Below, piece by piece: positions 57,620-64,000 of a stretch of DNA of 64,000 nucleotides (the stretch's first letter is position 1; every line of letters starts with the position of its first letter). A model generated the notes under the pieces. The model did not search any database. It was not told the DNA's origin and saw only the letters and a program-made list of their open reading frames with translations. Made by a program: the position numbers and the translations under genes. The DNA is from JAVJST01 sp040219295 (GTDB lineage Bacteria; Pseudomonadota; Alphaproteobacteria; Rhodospirillales; Casp-alpha2): NCBI GenBank assembly GCA_040219295.1, contig JAVJST010000005.1, positions 930,001 through 994,000 of the forward strand. Direction: 5' to 3'.

Positions 57620-59830
57620 CTAGAAGACCTCGGAGATCAGCATGACGGTAATGACGATCATGGATACCAGGATCGCACCCATCGACGTGATCTTCTGACC
57701 CGAACGCAGCAGTTTGGATTGATGCAGCCCGTCGTCGCTCTCGATTTCCTGTATCTCGGACTCGGCGGCGCCAAACTCTTCCTGCGCCTTTGAGAACCCG
57801 TCGTCGTCGGTACGCCGCTTTTCGGCATTGTCGATGAGGTTGAACAACTCGGGCAGGCTGCCCTGACGAACCAGCTGCGGAATCGCCTTTTCAATCTCCT
57901 TGCGCGTGGTCCGGCTGTGATAGCTATTGATCGCCGGCTGCAACAGGCCTCCGACCCAACTTGTCAGGCCGAGCAGGGTCGAGACATTGGTTTTCCACTG
58001 AATGAATGCAAGCAGGCTGAGCATGCCGATCGTGCGCCGCTGTTCGTCAGACGAACTCAGGGCGCGCAGGTGCGGCTGGATATCCTCGTCGAAACGCGCA
58101 GCGATGAACGCCATGATGTGCCGGTCTAGCGGGCGGACCTCGCTGTCGACCTGATTGGCCGTGACGTCCAGCGCCGGGAGGAGTTCTCGCAGCGTCGTTA
58201 CGTACTGGTTCTTCAGGACCGGGCTGAGGCAGGCCAGACCTTGGTTCATTTCGTAAAGGCACCGCTCGATGCCGTAACCGGGTTCGCGGATACCCAGATA
58301 GCGTTTGCACTGTACAAAGTTGCGATGCCAGATCAGATGGTCAGGGGGATTTCGCTCCTGAACCTTGAACCAGGATTCGTAGACCTCGTTGGCGATCAGG
58401 TCCGATATCAGTTGTTTGTTGTCGCGCATCACGACTTCGGTGGGCAGGGCGAATGACAGCGAATCCGGCATCATCGCATAGCGCTGGAACCGGATCGGTC
58501 CTCTCGGATCCAGCATGCTGCAAATCCGTGCGGAAACGACCGAAGGATCGGCTCCCGGCGTGCCGCTCGTCAGTTTCGCCTGCTCCATCACGAACTTGAT
58601 ACGGTCGGCGAGGTCGTCGTCGCCGAGCGAACGTCTGATCCAAGAATCGAAGTTCTCGTCGGATTTGAGCGTTCGGATCATTTCCTCCGGGTCACGGGAG
58701 AACGCGTAGGCAAGCGCGCGCGGACTGGTATGGGGCCGACTTGCGAAGATGTAAGGGGTTTCAGCCTTGGGCTGGCCCTTGCGCTGCTGCGGTGTCCGCT
58801 TGCGCCCGTCGATCCACGCGCGCACTTCCTCGGTCGTCCATCGGCTTGGTTCGTCGTCGTTGAGCATGCCGCGCAACGGTTCGACCAGAGAGATCGGGAT
58901 TCTGGCATTGCCGCAGATCGCTGCGTAACTGCCGCGATCCAGCTTGATCGCCAGCATTTCGCCGAGCGACTTGTCGCGTCCGGGATTGTAACCGAGCATC
59001 GTGATGATAACCGTCACGCCAAGAGCGTAGATATCATCCATCGAGGTGCCCATGCCGCGGCCCGAGGGTGACGCGGTACAGCGTTCAATCGTCTCGAAAA
59101 TGGCCGGCTGCGAGTAGGCGGGCGGGCCGCTGCAGCAGTCGCCGAGGACGATCGTCGTGCGGGCGGCGTCAAGAAAATGCAGGTTGCCGGGTCGGATGCT
59201 GCGATGCGGCTGCGCAATGGTTTCGAGCGAGGAAATGGCCGCGATCAGCGGTTCGATCAACTTGTTGACGACGTCGTACTCGCTGATGCGTGCTTTTCCT
59301 TGGGCGATGCTGTCGATGACACGACCGCCGAGCGGGCGCTCGTAGATGATGCACATGGTCTTCCCGCCCGCCGGCGGCCAGTCGATGGCGTCCCATTCGA
59401 TGACTTGCAGCATCCCGCGCGTCGATTGGTTCTTCAGCTGCTTGAGCAGATCTCCCCTGATAGGTGCGCCGCGCGAACAGACAAGCGCTACCAGTTGTTC
59501 GCTTTGATCCTGACGGTCGACGGCTGTGTAGGCCTTCGACGTCTTGGTATCCATTTCCGGAATGGGACGACCGCCGTCGATGATGTAACGGTCATTCATG
59601 ATAGCCGTGACGGCAGGGTGGGCTTCGCCGACAGGTTCTGCCTCGGGCATCGCCTCGTCTGCTATCGAATTGTCGGGTGTTGGTTCCGTGGGGAGTTCGT
59701 TGTCGAACTCAGGCGGCGTATTCTCGGTGACGGATGCGTCACTGGCGCCGCCCGTCGGCGGCGCGCTATGCCCGTCCGGGGCAGACGTCTGATCGTCCGC
59801 CGGGAGCGAATTTTCGGCCACTTCTGCCAT
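57620..59830 (-). CDS. Tail-anchored protein with a degenerate Ser/Thr kinase domain (pseudokinase)
   Basis: 736-residue protein. An acidic, proline-rich N terminus (1-75) precedes a protein-kinase-like domain (about 80-345). The kinase motifs are altered: the Lys strand reads LVALVCSRG with no clear lysine, HRD is HRS (209-211, PHRSIRPGNLHF) so the catalytic Asp is lost, and DFG is DCC (231-233). The later structural element DDIYALGVTVI is kept. A 350-residue helical region follows, and the last 21 residues (ILVSMIVITVMLIS) form a membrane anchor. It is likely a membrane-bound scaffold rather than an enzyme. Operon with the 187-residue membrane protein. Confidence 0.78.
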   Translation of the reverse strand: MAEVAENSLPADDQTSAPDGHSAPPTGGASDASVTENTPPEFDNELPTEPTPDNSIADEAMPEAEPVGEAHPAVTAIMNDRYIIDGGRPIPEMDTKTSKAYTAVDRQDQSEQLVALVCSRGAPIRGDLLKQLKNQSTRGMLQVIEWDAIDWPPAGGKTMCIIYERPLGGRVIDSIAQGKARISEYDVVNKLIEPLIAAISSLETIAQPHRSIRPGNLHFLDAARTTIVLGDCCSGPPAYSQPAIFETIERCTASPSGRGMGTSMDDIYALGVTVIITMLGYNPGRDKSLGEMLAIKLDRGSYAAICGNARIPISLVEPLRGMLNDDEPSRWTTEEVRAWIDGRKRTPQQRKGQPKAETPYIFASRPHTSPRALAYAFSRDPEEMIRTLKSDENFDSWIRRSLGDDDLADRIKFVMEQAKLTSGTPGADPSVVSARICSMLDPRGPIRFQRYAMMPDSLSFALPTEVVMRDNKQLISDLIANEVYESWFKVQERNPPDHLIWHRNFVQCKRYLGIREPGYGIERCLYEMNQGLACLSPVLKNQYVTTLRELLPALDVTANQVDSEVRPLDRHIMAFIAARFDEDIQPHLRALSSSDEQRRTIGMLSLLAFIQWKTNVSTLLGLTSWVGGLLQPAINSYHSRTTRKEIEKAIPQLVRQGSLPELFNLIDNAEKRRTDDDGFSKAQEEFGAAESEIQEIESDDGLHQSKLLRSGQKITSMGAILVSMIVITVMLISEVF

Positions 59831-59973
59831 CACGCCAAACCTGGCTCATGCGCCCCTTCTGAAGCGCGGTTGCATCGGCGTGCACGGAAAACATTCTGTG
59901 CCGGCAATCCAATATGGATCCCGGCTTCCGCGTCACGGTCGAAATTCTTAACGAAAGGTAACCGATTCCGGCC

Positions 59974-59996
59974 AAAAAGTCTCTATTTTTAGAGAA
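59974..59996 (-). terminator. Intrinsic terminator downstream of purA
   Basis: On the minus strand, TCTCTA-AAAA-TAGAGA followed by CTTTTT forms a 6-bp hairpin with a T-run about 20 bases after the purA stop. The stem is short and AT-containing, so strength is moderate. Confidence 0.6.
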
Positions 59997-60014
59997 ACGC
60001 GGCCGATCGGGTGC

Positions 60015-61307
60015 CTAGTCCTCGAAAGGATCGTGCATGAGCACCGTATCGTCGCGTTCCGGGCTCGTGGAGAGCAGGGCGACGGGTGTTTCAATCAGTT
60101 CTTCGATACGGCGGATGTACTTGATCGCGGTTGCCGGCAAATCTCCCCACGAACGGGCACCGAACGTGCTCTCCGACCACCCCTCCAGCGTTTCGTAAAT
60201 CGGTTCGACGCGGTTCTGGCGGACCGTCGACGCTGGCAGGTGACGGATCGTTTCACCGTCGATCTTGTAGCCGACGCAGACTTTGATCTCCTCAAAGCCA
60301 TCGAGCACATCGAGCTTGGTTAGGGCTATGCCGTTGATTCCATTAACGCGGGCGGCCTGTCGGACGAGAACGGCGTCGAACCAGCCGCACCGGCGCGGGC
60401 GGCCGGTATTGGTGCCGAACTCTCGTCCCCGTTCGCCGAGCAGGCGGCCCGTATCGTCCTCAAGTTCCGTCGGGAACGGCCCGCTACCGACGCGTGTCGT
60501 GTACGCCTTGGTGATTCCCAGCACATAGTCGATCGCGCCGGGTCCCTGGCCGCTGCCGACGGCGGCCTGGGCAGCAACGACGTTCGACGAGGTAACGAAC
60601 GGATAAGTGCCGTGATCGACGTCCAGCATGGTGCCTTGGGCGCCTTCGAACAGGATACGCTTGCCCTCGCGACGGGCGTGGTCGAGCGCGCGCCACGTGG
60701 TGTCGACGAAAGGCAGCAGTTTGGGCGTGATCTCGAGCAGCGCGCCTAGCAACTCGTCGCGGTTGACCTCCGGCATCTCCAGGCCCCTGAGGAGCGCATT
60801 GTGGTGAAACAGCAAGGCGTCCACCTTGTCGCCGAGCACGTCCGGATCCGCCAGGTCGCCGGCGCGGATGGCGCGACGCGCGATCTTGTCCTCGTACGCC
60901 GGGCCGATGCCGCGACCCGTGGTACCGATCTTGTGCCGGCCGGCTGCCTTCTCCCTGGCGAGATCGAGATTTCGGTGCAAGGGCAGGATGAGCGGCGCGT
61001 TCTCTGCGATCTTCAGGTTTTCCGGCGAGACCTCGACGCCGAGCTTCTTGACCCGCTCGATCTCCTCCATCAGCGCCCACGGATCGACGACGACGCCGTT
61101 GCCGATGATGGACAGCTTACCGGGACGCACGATGCCGGATGGCAGGAGTGCAAGCTTGTAGGTGACGTTGCCAACAACGAGAGTGTGTCCGGCATTGTGG
61201 CCACCCTGAAATCTTACGACGACGTCGGCGCGTTCCGACAGCCAGTCGACGATCTTGCCCTTGCCCTCATCGCCCCACTGGGAGCCGACCACCACAACGT
61301 TTGCCAT
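60015..61307 (-). CDS. purA: Adenylosuccinate synthetase
   Basis: 430-residue enzyme joining IMP and aspartate with GTP in AMP synthesis. The GTP loop VVVVGSQWGDEGKGKIVDWL is at the N terminus, followed by GGHNAGHTLV, KIGTTGRGIGPAYEDK, EGAQGTMLDVDHGTYPFVTSS and the C-terminal GRPRRCGWFDAV and KLDVLDG. Length and motifs are normal. hisZ lies directly upstream (35 bases), the usual alphaproteobacterial order hisZ-purA. Confidence 0.97.
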   Translation of the reverse strand: MANVVVVGSQWGDEGKGKIVDWLSERADVVVRFQGGHNAGHTLVVGNVTYKLALLPSGIVRPGKLSIIGNGVVVDPWALMEEIERVKKLGVEVSPENLKIAENAPLILPLHRNLDLAREKAAGRHKIGTTGRGIGPAYEDKIARRAIRAGDLADPDVLGDKVDALLFHHNALLRGLEMPEVNRDELLGALLEITPKLLPFVDTTWRALDHARREGKRILFEGAQGTMLDVDHGTYPFVTSSNVVAAQAAVGSGQGPGAIDYVLGITKAYTTRVGSGPFPTELEDDTGRLLGERGREFGTNTGRPRRCGWFDAVLVRQAARVNGINGIALTKLDVLDGFEEIKVCVGYKIDGETIRHLPASTVRQNRVEPIYETLEGWSESTFGARSWGDLPATAIKYIRRIEELIETPVALLSTSPERDDTVLMHDPFED

Positions 61308-61342
61308 GAACTCGTCCTTCCGATTGCCCCCGCAGGGCTGAA

Positions 61343-62527
61343 TTACTGGTCTGAAACCGGCTTTGCGTCACCGCCAGCGTACACGTGACTGCAGCCCAGC
61401 CGGGCGGCTTCGGCGGCGGGATCGTTGTTCGTATCCAGGCCACGTACGGTGACCCATCCCTCATCCCTGTATCGCGCAGCGGCGGAGGCGTCGCTGCCGA
61501 GCGGAAGATAGATTCGCGGTGCCGCCTCACCCGGCGTTACTGCCTGCACCAGCGTATCGGTAAACAGCGTCAGCCCGGTTGCCGGCTCCCTGTGTCGGTC
61601 GACGGCGCCATCGCCGGTCAAGTAGCGGCCGCCGGCGCCAAGTTCGCCACGCGTGCCCTTGGCGAAAAACGTGAAGGACACGCCGCAATGATATTCCCAG
61701 CCTCGGCGTTCAATCGGATCGATCGTGACTTCGAGTGCCGGTGCGGATTCCATGATCGTGCTGGCAACCGTGGTCAGATCATCGCGTTCCTGGGTGGCCG
61801 CCGAGCCGAGCGATAATGCCGCCAGCCGCTCCAGCATGACGGACGCCTTGCCAGTGGCCCCGAGCAGCGCAATGAACAGGTCGGTCGCTTCGCCGCCCAG
61901 ATCGCCACGCAGTTTCTCAATGGCGGCGGCATCCTTGCGATCGAGCGCGGGATTCAAGCGGTTCGCGATGTCCGCGCCGAATCCGAAGTCGCGACAAGCT
62001 GCCGGTACAAGTGTCGAGATGCAAAGGTCGACGCTGAGCCCCTGAATTCCCAAGGCCATCAGGGTATCGGACGCCATCACCACGACTTCCGCGTCGGCGG
62101 CGCGGGAATCCGTACCGATGATCTCGGCGCCGACTTGGCCGAACTGTCGCGCGCCGCGAAGCTGGCTTCCCCGGATTCGAAGTATCTGGCCAGCGTAACT
62201 CAACCGCAATGGCCGTGGCGCATTTGCCAACCGGCTCATGGCGATACGCGCGATCTGCGGCGTCATGTCGGCACGCAGCGCCATCATGCGCTGGGATTCC
62301 GGATCCATCAGGCGAAATGCGTCGTTGGCGGTGGCCGCACCTGGCCCCCTGAAGAGCGTGTCTTCGAACTCAAGCAACGGCGGTTTGACTCGATCGTACC
62401 CCTGCGCCGCAAACATCTGCATCAAGCGCTCGACGACATGGGCTTCGAAAGCCGCGTCAGGCGGCAGAGTGTCGCTCATGCCGGTCGGCAGCAGTGTGGC
62501 GTCTGCATTGTCGTTGTCGGCGTTCAT
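61343..62527 (-). CDS. hisZ: ATP phosphoribosyltransferase regulatory subunit
   Basis: 394-residue class II aminoacyl-tRNA-synthetase-like protein, the HisZ partner of short HisG. The HisRS-like core is seen in GYDRVKPPLLEFEDTLF, DPESQRMMALRADMTPQIARI and YHCGVSFTFFAKG, while the anticodon-binding domain is absent. It confers histidine feedback control on the HisG catalytic subunit encoded at 918-1613. ATG at 62527 is preferred; an in-frame TTG lies four codons upstream. Co-directional with purA. Confidence 0.93.
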   Translation of the reverse strand: MNADNDNADATLLPTGMSDTLPPDAAFEAHVVERLMQMFAAQGYDRVKPPLLEFEDTLFRGPGAATANDAFRLMDPESQRMMALRADMTPQIARIAMSRLANAPRPLRLSYAGQILRIRGSQLRGARQFGQVGAEIIGTDSRAADAEVVVMASDTLMALGIQGLSVDLCISTLVPAACRDFGFGADIANRLNPALDRKDAAAIEKLRGDLGGEATDLFIALLGATGKASVMLERLAALSLGSAATQERDDLTTVASTIMESAPALEVTIDPIERRGWEYHCGVSFTFFAKGTRGELGAGGRYLTGDGAVDRHREPATGLTLFTDTLVQAVTPGEAAPRIYLPLGSDASAAARYRDEGWVTVRGLDTNNDPAAEAARLGCSHVYAGGDAKPVSDQ

Positions 62528-62611
62528 GGTGTCTCCCAAGGGGAAGGGACTGGAATCCGGGGCTTCTCGTAACGGCTAATCACCGCAATCTCAAGTGATG
62601 GTCGAGACGCT

Positions 62612-63229
62612 TTACCGGATGGTGATCGGCTCTTCGCTGACAGTCGTGCCGATCGCATCGGCCAGATGCGGAACCATCGACCCGAGGAGCCGGCTTCCGT
62701 CACCCTGGAGGAGCGGCGCCGAGGCCCATCCTTCCCAAAGTTGTCGTCCGTTCGAGCGGTCCTCGACCCGGACCAGCAGGACGTATTGGCTAGGCTGCAC
62801 GCCGCCACCTGGTTGGTCGCCCTCGTTGAGAATGCCACCTTTCTGGGAATCGAAGATGTTGAAGCGGAGTTCGGTGCTGTCTTCATGCCCGGTGCTGCTC
62901 TCGCCTGTAAAAGACATGATGTGCCGTTGCGAAGAAGTGCCGCTGCCGACGACGTCTCTCGGTTCCAATGTCAGGATCAGACGCGACCCGTCCTTGACAC
63001 CCCGTCCCCTGAGGCGCAACGCCTGCTGCATCTGGCTTACGAGCTCCAGATTCTGGGCGGAGTTGTCCAGCGCACGAACCTCGAACGCCTCGCCCTGCTC
63101 GATCGGCATGTAGGAAACCGCCGAGAGTTTGCCGGTTTCCTGGGCCGATGCCGGCGAAGAGGACGCAGGAACAAACAGACCGATCATGACGGCCAGAACG
63201 GCCAGTTTTGCGTGTTTGCCAGTCTGCAT
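62612..63229 (-). CDS. Predicted exported protein of unknown function
   Basis: 205-residue protein with a signal peptide (LAVLAVMIGLFVPASSSPASA). The mature part includes LRLRGRGVKDGSRLILTLE, STELRFNIFDSQKGG and QYVLLVRVEDRSNGRQLWEG, with a GSRLLGSMVPHLADAIG end. This resembles proteins that carry a DUF4136-like or outer-membrane-complex accessory fold (VEDRSNGRQLWEGWA), but no firm family is assigned. ATG at 63229 gives the signal peptide. Same direction as hisZ, 84 bases upstream of it. Confidence 0.7.
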   Translation of the reverse strand: MQTGKHAKLAVLAVMIGLFVPASSSPASAQETGKLSAVSYMPIEQGEAFEVRALDNSAQNLELVSQMQQALRLRGRGVKDGSRLILTLEPRDVVGSGTSSQRHIMSFTGESSTGHEDSTELRFNIFDSQKGGILNEGDQPGGGVQPSQYVLLVRVEDRSNGRQLWEGWASAPLLQGDGSRLLGSMVPHLADAIGTTVSEEPITIR

Positions 63230-63417
63230 CGGGAGTCCTGATCTTGGGGGGCGGAAGACGGTGAAAGGCAATCATAGCGTCAGGATTGAGTCAACCGAGC
63301 AGCCGTGAACCCTGGATGCTGGCCCCGCTGCAGTTGACAGCCGGCTAGGCGCGACCTACCGATGCCGCGCAGCTAGACTGTATCCCGGATGGATTTTACA
63401 TCGATGGATTCGCATTC

Positions 63418-64000
63418 GTGACCAAAATTGCCAAAGAAAGCGCGGCCTCTGAGCCGACTGGCGGTGCCGTCGCGGCGGGTCACGAGGAGACCGTCGGCGC
63501 GGCCAGAACCATCCTTGAGGTGGGCGGTAATGCTTTCGACGCCGCAATTGCAGCGTCGCTGATGGCCTGTGTCGCGGAACCGGTCCTCGCGTCGCTCGGT
63601 GGCGGCGGGTTCCTGTTGGCCCGGCCCGAGTCCGGCGAGTCCGCGGTTTTCGATTTCTTCGCCCAGACACCACGCAGACGCAGCGCACCGACTGACTCCT
63701 CGTTCTTTGAGATCAATGCCGATTTCGGGCGGACCACGCAGGCATTCCACATTGGCGTCGGCGCGTCCGCGACACCAGGGTTCATTCCCGGGATGTTCGA
63801 AGTCTGGCGCCGTCACGGATCGTTGCCCATGACGGTCATCGCCGAACCCGCGATTTCGGCAGCGCGGCGTGGTGTGCGGGTCACAGCGTATCAGGGATAT
63901 CTGTTCGGCGTTGTCAGCCCGATCTACAGTCACGATCCCGCGAGTCTCGCATGTTTTGGCGGCTCGTCGGCAGATGGGCTGGTCGCCGAGGGCGACGTGC
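63418..64000 (+). CDS. Gamma-glutamyltransferase family protein, N-terminal part (runs off window)
   Basis: The frame is open from GTG at 63418 to the end of the window (about 194 codons of an expected 500-580). The N-terminal GGT signature is clear: GGAVAAGHEETVGAARTILEVGG, NAFDAAIAASLMACVAEPVL, SLGGGGFLL and ATPGFIPGMFEVWRRHGSLP. The autoprocessing Thr of the small subunit would lie beyond the window. There is no signal peptide at this start, so it may be a cytoplasmic GGT-like hydrolase. No better upstream start was found in frame. Confidence 0.85.
   Translation, partial: MTKIAKESAASEPTGGAVAAGHEETVGAARTILEVGGNAFDAAIAASLMACVAEPVLASLGGGGFLLARPESGESAVFDFFAQTPRRRSAPTDSSFFEINADFGRTTQAFHIGVGASATPGFIPGMFEVWRRHGSLPMTVIAEPAISAARRGVRVTAYQGYLFGVVSPIYSHDPASLACFGGSSADGLVAEGDV

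Noticed and set aside
59910..59945. A possible third copy of the palindromic repeat (GGATCCCGGCTTCCGCGTCACGG)
   Set aside because: Only one degenerate half is present and it does not form the double hairpin of the two hutH-flanking copies.
59948..59963. A CtrA-like site (TTAA-N7-TAAC) upstream of the pseudokinase gene
   Set aside because: The second half-site does not match TTAA and one-mismatch sites are expected by chance.

Overview
The window is a GC-rich (roughly two-thirds G+C by eye) chromosomal segment of an alphaproteobacterium, most like the Rhodospirillales and their relatives. Pointers are the order infA-maf-rng-like-yacG, a UPF0262 gene behind hisD, a short HisG with a separate HisZ in the same window, DUF1491/DUF2189/DUF3305/DUF3306 proteins, and a formate dehydrogenase of the alphaproteobacterial type. 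No rRNA, CRISPR array, integrase or insertion sequence was seen. The genome level of identification is inference from gene families, not from a marker gene.

Layout. 1-6.2 kb: housekeeping operon (3' end of murA, hisG, hisD, UPF0262, a low-molecular-weight phosphatase, infA, maf, a short RNase E/G and yacG), then tRNA-Phe. 6.6-9.3 kb: signalling genes (FixJ-like regulator, response regulator plus Hpt protein), a bacterial CULT-domain (cereblon-like) protein, and a 60-residue acidic protein behind a consensus sigma-54 promoter. 9.4-16.3 kb: malic enzyme, a glycerophosphodiester phosphodiesterase, TPR protein, parvulin, and a sensor kinase next to an acyl-CoA dehydrogenase. 16.6-28.6 kb: secreted and membrane proteins, an amidase/TPP-enzyme/DUF1491 operon, L-serine dehydratase, an OmpA-family protein, and a membrane glycosyltransferase fused to a sulfotransferase. 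28.6-32 kb: a minus-strand cobalamin riboswitch leading into a small unknown gene, a MetOD1 protein with a histidine kinase, and an orphan phage-terminase-small-subunit-like gene. 32.1-36.6 kb: histidine use (hutH, hutF, hutG) with an ArsC/Spx-like gene; an inverted pair of about 70-bp palindromic repeats brackets hutH.

36.9-50.1 kb is the most coherent functional island: a periplasmic (Tat-exported) Cys-type formate dehydrogenase (fdhA, fdhB, cytochrome b subunit) with its TorD chaperone, Tat small protein, DUF3305/DUF3306, a small lipoprotein, a multi-cluster ferredoxin-like protein, a WD40-cytochrome c fusion, DUF6352, and a MurD-like protein that has lost the Mur ligase P-loop. 50.1-54 kb holds three predicted secreted proteins, two with SHOCT-like tails, and a second GT-C membrane protein. 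54-64 kb: tRNA-Glu, a JAMM protease, RluD-type pseudouridine synthase, rpoH, a membrane-anchored pseudokinase with a partner membrane protein, purA, hisZ, a secreted protein and the start of a gamma-glutamyltransferase.

The items most worth a second look are the riboswitch with an unrecognised target, the sigma-54-driven small protein, the MurD-like pseudoenzyme beside formate dehydrogenase, the CULT protein with its intact aromatic cage, and the pseudokinase pair.
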